From positions 218,349 to 282,348 of the forward strand of contig NZ_JAKXMK010000010.1 in NCBI RefSeq assembly GCF_022524485.1: 64,000 nt of DNA, given 5' to 3'. Both the position numbers and the translations under genes were made by a program. Each line of letters opens with the position of its first letter. Positions within the stretch are counted from its first letter, which is position 1. The notes under the pieces are model-generated. The model was given only the letters and a program-made list of their open reading frames with translations. It ran no database searches and had not been told where the DNA came from. This document shows positions 45,708-53,884 of this stretch, one piece after another. The DNA comes from Pseudonocardia alaniniphila (GTDB lineage Bacteria > Actinomycetota > Actinomycetes > Mycobacteriales > Pseudonocardiaceae).

Positions 45708-46574
45708 ATGAGCAGCAAACTCGGCGACTACCTGCGGGTACGCCGTGAGCGGCTGCGCCCCGACGAGGCCGGTCTGCCCGCAGGGGCCCGACGGCGGGTG
45801 CCCGGACTGCGACGGGAAGAGGTGGCGCTGCTCGCCGGGATCAGCGCCGAGTACTACCTGCGCCTCGAGCAGGGCCGGGACCGCCATCCGTCCGAGCAGG
45901 TGCTCGACGGTCTCGCCCGCGCCCTGCAGCTCGATGCCGACGCGGCGACCTACCTGCACGAGCTCGCCAGCTCCGGGCGGACGCCCCGGCGCAGACCTCC
46001 TCGGCCGGAGCGGGTCAGCCCGAGCGTCCAGAGCTTGATCGACAACTGGACCACCACCCCGGCGCTCGTCCAGGGTCGCCTCATGACGGTGCTGGCCGCG
46101 AACGCGATGGCCGTGGCGCTCTCCCCGTTCTTCGCGCCGGGCGTCAACCCGCTGCGCGCGGCGTTCCTCGAACCGGAGATGCGTGAGTTCTACCGCGACT
46201 GGGACGAGATGACCGCGAAGACCGTCGCGTACCTGCGGTCGATCGTCGGGGCCGGTGTCGACGACCCGAGGCTCGCCGAGCTGATCGGCGAACTCAGCCT
46301 GGGCAGTGAACGGTTCCGGATGCTGTGGGCCCGCCAGGACGTCCGCCTCAGGACGAGCGGGATCAGCGGATTCCTGCATCCTCAGGTCGGCCCGCTCGAT
46401 CTCCACTACGAGAAGCTCGCGCTGCCCGGCGCGCCCGACCAGATGCTGATCACGTACCACGCGGAGCGGGGGTCACCGTCCTACGAACGGCTCCAACTGC
46501 TCGCGCACCTGATGAAGCCACCGTCGGCCCGCCCCCGCGTTGCGACCGCAGCGCCGGTGGCCGACGAGCCGTAG
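45708..46574 (+). CDS. MmyB-type XRE-family transcriptional regulator
   Basis: A 288-residue regulator from ATG 45708 (in-frame GTGs at 45702 and 45705 are alternatives). The N-terminal helix-turn-helix is LGDYLRVRRERL, then PGLRREEVALLAGISAEYYLR and LEQGRDRHPSEQVLDGLARAL. The C-terminal domain from about residue 100 is the MmyB ligand-binding fold, ending LDLHYEKLALPGAPDQMLITY. In actinobacteria such regulators usually stand opposite an SDR oxidoreductase gene; here the SDR is a pseudogene. The ligand is unknown (some relatives bind fatty acids). Confidence 0.92.
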   Translation: MSSKLGDYLRVRRERLRPDEAGLPAGARRRVPGLRREEVALLAGISAEYYLRLEQGRDRHPSEQVLDGLARALQLDADAATYLHELASSGRTPRRRPPRPERVSPSVQSLIDNWTTTPALVQGRLMTVLAANAMAVALSPFFAPGVNPLRAAFLEPEMREFYRDWDEMTAKTVAYLRSIVGAGVDDPRLAELIGELSLGSERFRMLWARQDVRLRTSGISGFLHPQVGPLDLHYEKLALPGAPDQMLITYHAERGSPSYERLQLLAHLMKPPSARPRVATAAPVADEP

Positions 46575-46579
46575 CGGGA

Positions 46580-49500
46580 TCAGGGCCGATCCGCCAGCGC
46601 GCGGAGGGCGGCGGCCTGCAGTTCGTCGCCACCCAGCCGTGCGTATGCCGCTGTCGCATCGGCGTACCCCGCCGCGTCGGCCTGCTCGGCAGCGGTGCGG
46701 GCCCGGGCGGAGGACATCGTCGGCTGGAAGGTGCGGACGAAGTGGAACCGTTCCGCGAGAGCGACCAACCGCACCCCGGACGCGGTGGCGTCACGGTCGC
46801 CGCTGTGCCGGCCGCGGTCGATGTCCACCATGCCGAGGGCGAGCAGGAGTGCTCCGTGGAGTGCACGTTCCACGTAGTAGGTCGGCTGGGGATCGGCGCG
46901 ATGGGTGAGCAACGTCGTGAGCGTTTGCGGCAGCTCGGCAGTGATCTCCTCGACGAGATCGAGCCTGCCGTGCCGGGCGTGGGCGACGACGACGGTGGCG
47001 AGGATCTCGACCAGCCACGGTCCCAAGCCGATCGGCTCGCTCCCGGCGTCCCGCAAGCGCTCGACCGTGTAGCGCCAGGCCTCCAGGCCGGCGTCGATCT
47101 CGCCCCGCATGAGCAGAATCTCCGCGTGCGTCGCGAGGTCCTCCCGGAAGGGCGGGGCGGCCTCCTCCGTCATCTCGGAACTCGCCTCCTTCCACGCGCG
47201 CTCCGCTTCGTCGACGTCCCCGAGCTGCAGGTCCGCGATCACCCGGGACCACCGGATGCCGTTCTCGAACAGTCCCAGCTCCCCCAGGAGCTTGGCCTCC
47301 TCCAGGTGGTACCGGACCTCGGCTGCGCGCTCCTCCTGCATGAGCAGCTCGCTGAGCCGGGCGTGAGCCATTGCCCGGAGCCACGGGCTCACCGGACTGT
47401 CGAATGCGGCGACCATCCCTTCGGCGGCTGCGATGGCACCGGGCCGATCCCCCGCGTGGTCACGGACGTAGCTGGCGACGCCGTTTGCGACCCCGGCGAG
47501 ACACGGCTCGCGATCCGCGCAGAGCGCATCGAGCACCGTGTGGTCCGCCAGCTGCCGGACCTGCAGCAACAACGCCGCGATGGCCCGCGCCGGCGTGTCC
47601 GGCCGGGCGGGCGGAAGCCGGCGCAGGACGACCAGCGGGCGCACCGCGCGAGGCCCGTCCATCATGAACGTGCCCGCGGCGGAGATCGCCGCGGCTGTGC
47701 GCGTGACCTCGACGAGTTCGGGCGCCGGATGGAAGTGCGACAGGATCCGGCTGGTCTCCTCGGTCAGCGCCGTGAGCCGGGCGTTGTTGGACTCGGCGAG
47801 CCACAGCACGGCCAGCACGGCCGCGGTGGCGGCGACGGTGGCGCCGTCGCCGCGGGCCAGCCCGAGCCGCATCGCCTGCAGCAGGTTGTCCTGCTCCACG
47901 CGGATCCGGGCCGCTGCGCCGATGGGGTCGGCGCCGAACGGCGATTCGTGCCGGGCGACGCCGAAGTCACGGGCCCAGGCGAGAAACCTGGTGACGGCGT
48001 GAGCGTCCTCATCGACCTCGGCGCGGCGGGCCGCGCTGAACTCGCGCACCGTCTCGAGCATCCGGAAACGCGTGCCCATGGCCGTGTCCACGACCTTGAG
48101 CAGAGACTGATCCACCAGGTCTTCCAGGACGGTGAGGGCGTCGGCGTCGTCCAGGAGATGCTGCGCAGCCGCGGCGTCGAATCCGTCGGGGAAGATCGAC
48201 AGGGTCCGCATCGCGGCCTGAGCTGCGGGATCGAGAAGGTTCCAGCTCCAGCCGACCACGGCGTGCAGGGTGCGGTGCCGTTGCGGTGCGTCCCGGGGGC
48301 CGCCGCGCAGCAGCGCGAAGCGGTCCTCGAGCCGCCTGGCGATCTCCGCGACCGAGAGCACCCGCACCCGGGCCGCGGCCAGCTCCACGGCGAGCGGCAG
48401 CCCGTCGAGGTGTCGGCACAGCTCCGTCACGGCCTCGGCAGGCAGGTCGACGCCGGGCCGCGCGGCCCGTGCGCGGCGACGGAACAGCTCGACCGTCGTC
48501 GGCAGGTCCAGCTCCGGCAGCGCGTACACCGATTCCGACGAGAGGCCGAGCGGGGCGCGGCTCGTGGTGAGGACGCACAGCTCGCCGGTCATCGCCACCA
48601 ACGTCCGCACGAGCTCCGCGGCACCGTCGAGGACGTGCTCGCAGTTGTCCAGCACCAGCAGCGTGGGGCCGGTTCCGAGAGACGTGAGGAGGCTGCTGAG
48701 GAGATCCGAGTGGACGGCGTGATAGCCGAGCGCGCCCCGCCGGGTCTCGTCGGCCTCTAGTGCCGATGCGACCTCGGCGGCGACGTCGTCGTCCGACGTG
48801 ACGCCGGCGAGCCCGACGAAGTGCACGACCCGCTGCTCCGCCCGCCGGCTCACGACGTGCGCGAGCCTGGTCTTGCCCAGCCCGCCCGGTCCGACGATCG
48901 ACGTCACCCGGGACGTGCGCAGCAGCGCCCTCACCGCGTTGACGTCGTCGTCGCGGCCGAGCAGGGGGTTGGGCTCGTGCACGACACCGTGGCGGACCTG
49001 GGGTGCCGCGCCCTGCAGGAGCTGGTCGTACAGCGTTTGCAGCGGCGCGCCGGGATCGGTGCCGAGCTCGTCGCGCAACCCGCGGCGGTAGGCGTCGTAC
49101 CTGGTCAGAGCGGTCGAAGGCCCTGCCGTCGCCGCTTCACAGCGCAGCAGTTCGAGCAGCACCTCCTCGTCACGTGGCTGCGCGCGAAGGAGCCCGGTCA
49201 AGCCGTCGAGCGCCTCGGCGTGGCGACCCAGCCGGGAGAGCGCCAGTGCACGGGTCCGCGCCAGCGCCCGGTGAGCCGGGGCGAGCCCCGTGCGCAGGGC
49301 CGACACCGGGTCGTCCGGGACGCCGTCGCCGGTGCCGTCCCACAGGCCGAGCCCCGCCTGCGCCTCCGCGAGCGCCGTGGCGTGGTCGCCGTCGCGGGAG
49401 TGCTGGGCGGCCGCGGCCGCGTGGAGCCGGACGGCCGACGCATCGACCTGGTCCTCACCGAGGGTGAGCCGGTAGCCGGTGGGCGTGCTGAGGATGACCT

Positions 49501-49714
49501 CCGTGCCCAGCTGCGCGCGGGCGCGGGAGACGAGCACCTGGAGCGCCTTGGTCGGGTTCTCGGGCTGCTCCTCCGGCCAGAGCCCGTTGACGAGACGTGC
49601 GGTGCTGGAGCCCGTGCGGAGATCGTCGGCGAGCAGCGCGATCAGGGCTCGGATCCGCGGGCTGCTGATCTCCTGACTGCGGAACGACACCCGCGACAGC
49701 AGGATCAGCTCCAT
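46580..49714 (-). CDS. SARP-family regulator with STAND ATPase (AfsR-like)
   Basis: A 1044-residue regulator from ATG 49714 (MELILLSRVSF). Residues about 1-90 are an OmpR-type winged helix (LVNGLWPEEQPENPTKALQV), about 95-245 the bacterial transcriptional activation domain (LLRAQPRDEEVLLELLRCEA, YRRGLRDELGTDPG). Then comes an NB-ARC ATPase with Walker A GPGGLGKTRLA and Walker B LLVLDNCEHVLDG, followed by a long helical TPR-like region. Architecture matches AfsR, a pleiotropic activator of secondary metabolism. It is convergent with the MmyB-type gene (6 bp apart) and is not next to an obvious biosynthetic cluster. Confidence 0.93.
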   Translation of the reverse strand: MELILLSRVSFRSQEISSPRIRALIALLADDLRTGSSTARLVNGLWPEEQPENPTKALQVLVSRARAQLGTEVILSTPTGYRLTLGEDQVDASAVRLHAAAAAQHSRDGDHATALAEAQAGLGLWDGTGDGVPDDPVSALRTGLAPAHRALARTRALALSRLGRHAEALDGLTGLLRAQPRDEEVLLELLRCEAATAGPSTALTRYDAYRRGLRDELGTDPGAPLQTLYDQLLQGAAPQVRHGVVHEPNPLLGRDDDVNAVRALLRTSRVTSIVGPGGLGKTRLAHVVSRRAEQRVVHFVGLAGVTSDDDVAAEVASALEADETRRGALGYHAVHSDLLSSLLTSLGTGPTLLVLDNCEHVLDGAAELVRTLVAMTGELCVLTTSRAPLGLSSESVYALPELDLPTTVELFRRRARAARPGVDLPAEAVTELCRHLDGLPLAVELAAARVRVLSVAEIARRLEDRFALLRGGPRDAPQRHRTLHAVVGWSWNLLDPAAQAAMRTLSIFPDGFDAAAAQHLLDDADALTVLEDLVDQSLLKVVDTAMGTRFRMLETVREFSAARRAEVDEDAHAVTRFLAWARDFGVARHESPFGADPIGAAARIRVEQDNLLQAMRLGLARGDGATVAATAAVLAVLWLAESNNARLTALTEETSRILSHFHPAPELVEVTRTAAAISAAGTFMMDGPRAVRPLVVLRRLPPARPDTPARAIAALLLQVRQLADHTVLDALCADREPCLAGVANGVASYVRDHAGDRPGAIAAAEGMVAAFDSPVSPWLRAMAHARLSELLMQEERAAEVRYHLEEAKLLGELGLFENGIRWSRVIADLQLGDVDEAERAWKEASSEMTEEAAPPFREDLATHAEILLMRGEIDAGLEAWRYTVERLRDAGSEPIGLGPWLVEILATVVVAHARHGRLDLVEEITAELPQTLTTLLTHRADPQPTYYVERALHGALLLALGMVDIDRGRHSGDRDATASGVRLVALAERFHFVRTFQPTMSSARARTAAEQADAAGYADATAAYARLGGDELQAAALRALADRP

Positions 49715-49746
49715 GGTCACCGGCACAGGTTAGAGGCCGGAACCCG

Positions 49747-50508
49747 TCATCGCGGCGGCCCGGTGAGCGCCTGTGCGTCGCCGCTCTCGTGGTCGAGATA
49801 GGCCAGCAACGCGGCCGAGCCCTGCAGGCGTCTCCTGCTGGTCTGCTGGATCTCCTCGTCGCGGCGGGCGAGCTCGGCCAGCGCGCGGGCGGTGCTGCCG
49901 GTGGCCCGCATCGTCTCGACGACGGGGTGGACGATCGCGAACGGGACGTTGCCGCGGCGCAGTACCGCGATGAGGTGCGCCGTGCGCTGCTCTGCCGGCT
50001 CGAAGATCCGATATCCGGTGGCCCTGTCGCGGGTGGGGTGCAGCAGGCCGCGCTGCTCCCACAGCCGGAGCACGGGCGGGCGCACCCCGATGGCGCGGGC
50101 GAGCTGTCCGATGAGCGCGTTCCGGCGCGACGACGGCGGCGGATCGGCGGCCGCGGCGGCGGCGAACGCCTCGGCGGCGGCTGCGATGCCGGCTCGCTCC
50201 CGCGCGAGGTCGGCGTGCCCGGCGTCGACGGCGGCGAGCGCGGCAGCGACGTCACCTTCGTGAACCGCGTTCATGATGATGCGAGCTCGCTCCCAACCGT
50301 GGCCCGCCGCGACCTGGCGAGCCGTCACGAGAGCCTCGGCGTGGCGCGCGGTGAAGATCCGGTAGCCGCTCGTGGTGCGTTCCACGGGCGGCAGGAGGCC
50401 GGTGTCGATGTAGTTGCGCACCTGCTGTGGCGACACTCCCGCCATCCGGGCCAGCTCCACCAGACGCCACCGGCGCTCCGGCTCTCCCACTGACCGCCCG
50501 CTGATCAC
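49747..50508 (-). CDS. Regulator with two MerR-type HTH domains
   Basis: A 253-residue protein from GTG 50508 (GTG 50490 possible). The first MerR domain is RWRLVELARMAGVSPQQVRN with YIDTGLLPPVERTTSGYRIF; the second is LIGQLARAIGVRPPVLRLW with EQRGLLHPTRDRATGYRIF. They are separated by an Ala-rich helix of about 70 residues. Having two HTH modules in one chain suggests binding as a monomer-like tandem. The longer frame to 51096 is the antisense of the neighbouring DUF6194 gene. It is divergent from that gene. Confidence 0.88.
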   Translation of the reverse strand: MISGRSVGEPERRWRLVELARMAGVSPQQVRNYIDTGLLPPVERTTSGYRIFTARHAEALVTARQVAAGHGWERARIIMNAVHEGDVAAALAAVDAGHADLARERAGIAAAAEAFAAAAAADPPPSSRRNALIGQLARAIGVRPPVLRLWEQRGLLHPTRDRATGYRIFEPAEQRTAHLIAVLRRGNVPFAIVHPVVETMRATGSTARALAELARRDEEIQQTSRRRLQGSAALLAYLDHESGDAQALTGPPR

Positions 50509-50652
50509 GCCGTGAGCATATGGGCTGTCTTCGGATTTGAGGGTTTTCCCGAGACACACGGCGCTGTCCTGTGGTTCTTCGTAGAGAAGTCTCAATAAGC
50601 AATTCAATGAGAGAATTGAAGCTGTACCGGTTGGACGTTGAAAGGATTCCGA

Positions 50653-51111
50653 GTGGACGCCGATGCGATGGCCGCCTACGTCATGGACGGCTTCGAGGGT
50701 GTGGTCGAGGTCCGGGCTTCCGGAGACTCGTTCTTCATGTACGACCCGAGCGACCAGCCGGACGACCGGCGGTTCCCGTTCGTCACGATCGTCACGGGCG
50801 ATCGGTACGACCAGGTCTCCGAACTCGACCGGCCGTCGGCGTACCGGCTGAACATCGGGCTGCCGAAGGCCGAGTACGTGGCGCGCTTCGGTGCTCCGCC
50901 CTCCCGTCGCGACGGTGCGGGCTCTCTGGAGCAGTCGTTCGACTACACCGCGATGGACCGGGTGATGCCGCATCCCGTCTACGGGGCGCAGTACTGGGTC
51001 TGTGTGCTGAACCCCGGGGAGCACACGCTCGCTCTGGTGCAGGAACTGCTCACCGTCGCCCACGCTTTCGCGGTGCGTAAGCACGAGAATCGCCACGCCC
51101 GCACGGAATGA
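50653..51111 (+). CDS. DUF6194 family protein
   Basis: A 152-residue protein from GTG 50653, with AAGGA six bases before; a TTG six codons upstream is less likely. Characteristic segments are GVVEVRASGDSFFMYDP, RRFPFVTIVTGDRYDQVS, LDRPSAYRLNIGLPK and MPHPVYGAQYWVCVLNPG, ending in LTVAHAFAVRKH. The family is common in actinobacteria, is cytoplasmic and has no assigned function. It is divergent from the double-MerR gene and may be its target. Confidence 0.85.
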   Translation: MDADAMAAYVMDGFEGVVEVRASGDSFFMYDPSDQPDDRRFPFVTIVTGDRYDQVSELDRPSAYRLNIGLPKAEYVARFGAPPSRRDGAGSLEQSFDYTAMDRVMPHPVYGAQYWVCVLNPGEHTLALVQELLTVAHAFAVRKHENRHARTE

Positions 51112-51129
51112 CGTCCATCCGGTCCGGTT

Positions 51130-52017
51130 TCAGATCGAGGTGCGCAGGCGTGTGGCGTCGTGACTCGGCGGCGTGCCGAAGTGGCGGCGGTATTCGCGGC
51201 TGAACTGCGAGGGGCTGTCGTATCCGACGGCGTAGGCGACGCCGGCGATGTCGTCGGGACGCACCACGAGGAGTAGGCGGGCTTCGTGCAGGCGGATCTG
51301 CTTCTGGAACTGGATCGGGCTCATCGAGGTGACCGCATGGAAGCTGCGATGGAAGGCCGACGAGCTCATCTGTGACAGCCGGGCGAGGTCGTCGACTCGG
51401 ATCGTCTCGGCATAGTGGTCCCGAATCCAGCGGACGGCCCGGCTGACATGGGTGAGGCTGCTGTCCGCGAGACCGAGCTGGCGGACGGTGGCGCCTTGAT
51501 CTCCGGTGATCAGCAGCCAGAGGATCTCGCGTTCGATCATCGGCGCGAGCATGGGCAGGTCACGGGGTCGATCGAGCAGCCGCAACATGCGCACGGCGGC
51601 GTCGATGAGCTCGAACGACGCGTTGCTGACCGCGATGCCCGGCGGGGCCGCGGCAGCGCCGTGGCCGCGTGGGAACCGGCCCGCGGCGGGGTCCAGGAGC
51701 AGCTCGGCGATGACGGACGGGCGCAGCGTGAGCCCGAACCCGAGGGCGGGCTCCGAGGGGCTGGCCTCGGTGAACTGGCCGGTGACCGGAAGATCGACGG
51801 AGGCCACGAGATACTGTCCCGCGCGGTAGTCGAGGACCCGATCGCCGAGCACGAGGCGCTTCGCTCCCTGTGCGATGAGCGCCAGCACGGTGCCGGACGT
51901 GGAGGTGGTCGGCGCGGCCGGCTCCTCCGCCACCGACACGAGCACACCATCGATCGCGGTGGTCTCGTGCTCGCGCGCGTGCCGGGTGATGAGCGCGCGC
52001 AACTCGTCGAGGAGCAT
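51130..52017 (-). CDS. AraC-family transcriptional regulator
   Basis: A 295-residue regulator from ATG 52017. The N-terminal AraC_N cupin-like domain (about 1-160) contains ALIAQGAKRLVLGDRVLDYR and QYLVASVDLPVTGQ. The C-terminal double HTH (about 190-290) has VDDLARLSQMSSSAFHRSFH and GYDSPSQFSREYRRHFG. This AraC_N type usually controls an adjacent oxidoreductase gene; here the SDR gene at 52215 starts about 200 bp away on the other strand, a classic divergent pair. Confidence 0.93.
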   Translation of the reverse strand: MLLDELRALITRHAREHETTAIDGVLVSVAEEPAAPTTSTSGTVLALIAQGAKRLVLGDRVLDYRAGQYLVASVDLPVTGQFTEASPSEPALGFGLTLRPSVIAELLLDPAAGRFPRGHGAAAAPPGIAVSNASFELIDAAVRMLRLLDRPRDLPMLAPMIEREILWLLITGDQGATVRQLGLADSSLTHVSRAVRWIRDHYAETIRVDDLARLSQMSSSAFHRSFHAVTSMSPIQFQKQIRLHEARLLLVVRPDDIAGVAYAVGYDSPSQFSREYRRHFGTPPSHDATRLRTSI

Positions 52018-52214
52018 GGGTCGATCCAAGCACCGACCCGTGGCAGCGCCCAGCCTGCTCCTGGCGACAAAAGCAGGATTGTGCAAGAGCTCGGGAGGAT
52101 TGCGCTACAGCTTTCCGCGCCCGCGCTGCTTCGCTTGACGAGCAGCGCCGCTGCGATCGGGACCCCGGAATCCCCGGCCGAAGGCGGCGCATCCATCAAG
52201 CGGAGAGGCACTTC

Positions 52215-52973
52215 ATGTCCATCGCGATCGTCACCGGCGGCAGTTCGGGCATCGGTCAGGGAACGGCCGTCGAACTGGCCAAGCGCGGCTTCGGCGTCAT
52301 CCTCACCTACGGCAGGAACAAGGAGGGCGGCCTGGAGACCGTGGCCGAGATCGAGAAGCTCGGCGGCAAGGCCGTCGCGCTCCCGCTGGACGTCGGCGAG
52401 AGCCACAGCTTTCCGATGTTCACCCACGCCGTGGCGGAGGCTCTTGCCGAGACCTGGGGTGCCAGGACCTTCACCGCGCTGGTGAACAACGCCGGCTTCG
52501 GGCAGATGTGCATGTTCGAGGACACGACCGAGGAACTGTTCGACGCGTTCATGCGCATCAGCCTCAAGGGCCCGTACTTCCTCACCCAGGCGCTTCTTCC
52601 GTTGCTGGAGGACAATGGCGCCATCGTCAACACGACGAGCACCAGTGCGCTCGTCACCGGTGTAGAGCCCGGGTACTCGGCCTACGCGTCGATGAAGGGT
52701 GGCCTCACGGTGCTCACCCGGTACATGGCCAAGGAGCTCAGCACCCGCGGAATCCGCGTCAACTCGGTCGCGCCCGGCCCGACGCGCACCCGGCTCGCCG
52801 ACGACGCGTTCACGAAGTACCCCGAGGTGATCCCGCAGCTTGCGGCGCAGACAGCGCTCGGGCGCGTCGGCGAAGCCGAGGACGTCGGCATGGTCATCGC
52901 CATGCTGCTCTCGGAGGAGGGCCGCTGGATCACCGGTCAGGAGATCGCGGTGTCCGGCGGCCACAACCTCTAG
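52215..52973 (+). CDS. SDR-family oxidoreductase
   Basis: A 252-residue classical short-chain dehydrogenase from ATG 52215. The cofactor motif is TGGSSGIG near the N terminus, followed by LVNNAGFG. The catalytic residues are in NTTSTSALVTG (Ser region) and YASMK (Tyr157, Lys161). The C-terminal end RWITGQEIAVSGGHNL is complete. A Tyr in the position after strand beta-2 (LTYGRNKEG) hints at NADP(H) preference. It is probably regulated by the divergent AraC protein. The substrate is unknown. Confidence 0.94.
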   Translation: MSIAIVTGGSSGIGQGTAVELAKRGFGVILTYGRNKEGGLETVAEIEKLGGKAVALPLDVGESHSFPMFTHAVAEALAETWGARTFTALVNNAGFGQMCMFEDTTEELFDAFMRISLKGPYFLTQALLPLLEDNGAIVNTTSTSALVTGVEPGYSAYASMKGGLTVLTRYMAKELSTRGIRVNSVAPGPTRTRLADDAFTKYPEVIPQLAAQTALGRVGEAEDVGMVIAMLLSEEGRWITGQEIAVSGGHNL

Positions 52974-52994
52974 TACGTGCCCAACTGCCCAGAT

Positions 52995-53273
52995 CTACGA
53001 CTTGCGAGCGGCATCGAGCGCGTCGCATGCGGCTTCAGCGCGAGCAATTGCTGCTTCCACGCCTTTCAGTGCAGCCTGCAGCTCCTTGTAATGGCTCGAG
53101 TACGACTCGTGATTTTCCAGCAACTTGCCGAGCTGCTCGAAAAACCAAGTAACTGGTTCCTTGAACGCATTATGGGCCGCCGCCACCTGGGATCTCGCCT
53201 GTTTGAGACTCTTGCGTGCGCGCGCCGATGCGTTGCGCACCTCTCGCTGGAGGCGCTCCTCGTCAACAGCCAC
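52995..53273 (-). CDS. Small coiled-coil hypothetical protein
   Basis: A 92-residue protein from GTG 53273, with GAGGGG about seven bases upstream. The chain is almost entirely helical and charged: RLQREVRNASARARKSLKQA, then ALKGVEAAIARAEAACDALD near the end, with a central aromatic patch EPVTWFFEQLGKLL. Heptad-like spacing suggests a coiled coil. GC content is lower than in the flanking genes, which points to a different origin. No domain is recognised; WXG100-like length is coincidental because no WxG motif is present. Confidence 0.65.
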   Translation of the reverse strand: MAVDEERLQREVRNASARARKSLKQARSQVAAAHNAFKEPVTWFFEQLGKLLENHESYSSHYKELQAALKGVEAAIARAEAACDALDAARKS

Positions 53274-53315
53274 AGCATTCCCCTCGTGTCCGAACCGGAA
53301 TGACCCTGTTGATCA

Positions 53316-53582
53316 CTACCGAGAGGTCCGGCCGGGGCGTTGATACACCCCCTGTCCGGACGGGCAGGCCGAGCTGACGAGGGCCGCGTAGACGACGATG
53401 TTGTCGCGGTAGCTGCGGGCCTCTCGGTCGAGTTCGCCACCGCAGGTGATCAGGCGCAGTTCGGCGCCCGCCACGTCGCCGTACACCTCGTGAGTGGGGA
53501 AGCGGTCCTTCGGGCACTGCGCGTAATGCCAGCCGCGACGATCACGCCGAATCCGTTGAACGAACGTGACGTTCGTGCAGTC
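53316..53582 (-). pseudogene. C-terminal remnant of a class E/F sortase
   Basis: Reading the minus strand between in-frame stops (53583-53585 and 53316-53318) gives a sortase tail: VTFVQRIRR, then CPKDRFPTHEVYGDVAGAEL, then the catalytic-Cys strand LRLITCGGELDREARSYRDN and IVVYAALVSSACPSG. The TCGG motif and the DxxxxSYRDNxVVYA segment are hallmarks of actinobacterial class E/F sortases. An insert of about ten residues interrupts the strand before PKDRFPT. The N-terminal half with the catalytic His is gone and there is no start codon, so this is a dead fragment. Confidence 0.8.
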
Positions 53583-53738
53583 CTATCGGACGGCCGCGCC
53601 GCTCGTCCGGGCCGATGAGGCGCGCCCCGGGGGGTGCGCAGGTCCCCTGCCGAGCGAACGGCACGTTGTCCGGTCCGAGCGGACGGCCGCCGTGGCGATC
53701 ACCGCCATCTGTCGGTCCCGGCCGGCCGGCCGGCGCAT
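53583..53738 (+). other. Non-coding gap between sortase remnant and hairpin repeats
   Basis: About 155 bases. No coding similarity is recognised on either strand; the missing N-terminal half of the sortase is not here. Short frames are accidental. Confidence 0.4.
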
Positions 53739-53800
53739 GATCAATCCGAGGTCCGGCTTTTCGCCCTCTCGAGGGCGCACACCCTCATCTCGCGGCGATC
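53739..53800. repeat. 62-bp GATC-bounded hairpin repeat, copy 1
   Basis: Begins GATCAATCCGAGGTCCGG and ends CTCGCGGCGATC. Its centre folds as CGCCCTC-TC-GAGGGCG (53762-53777). It pairs with copy 2 at a 72-bp period, separated by ten bases. Both ends are conserved and the hairpin loop is inverted (TC versus GA), which resembles a dispersed intergenic repeat family. Confidence 0.75.
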
Positions 53801-53810
53801 TTGGAGCGAT

Positions 53811-53872
53811 GATCGTTCCGAGATCAGGGTTCGCGCCCTCGAGAGGGCGCATCGGCCACTCTCGCGGCGATC
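53811..53872. repeat. 62-bp GATC-bounded hairpin repeat, copy 2
   Basis: Begins GATCGTTCCGAGATCAGG and ends CTCTCGCGGCGATC, the same length as copy 1. Its centre folds as GCGCCCTC-GA-GAGGGCGC (53833-53850), an 8-bp stem with a two-base loop. It lies 12 bases beyond the stop of the minus-strand methyltransferase gene and may also act as its terminator. Confidence 0.75.
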
Positions 53873-53884
53873 AAAACCGGGGCT

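Noticed and set aside
46325..48760. 811-codon plus-strand frame opposite the SARP regulator
   Set aside because: It is antisense to an intact SARP/NB-ARC gene and overlaps the MmyB gene; no domain seen.
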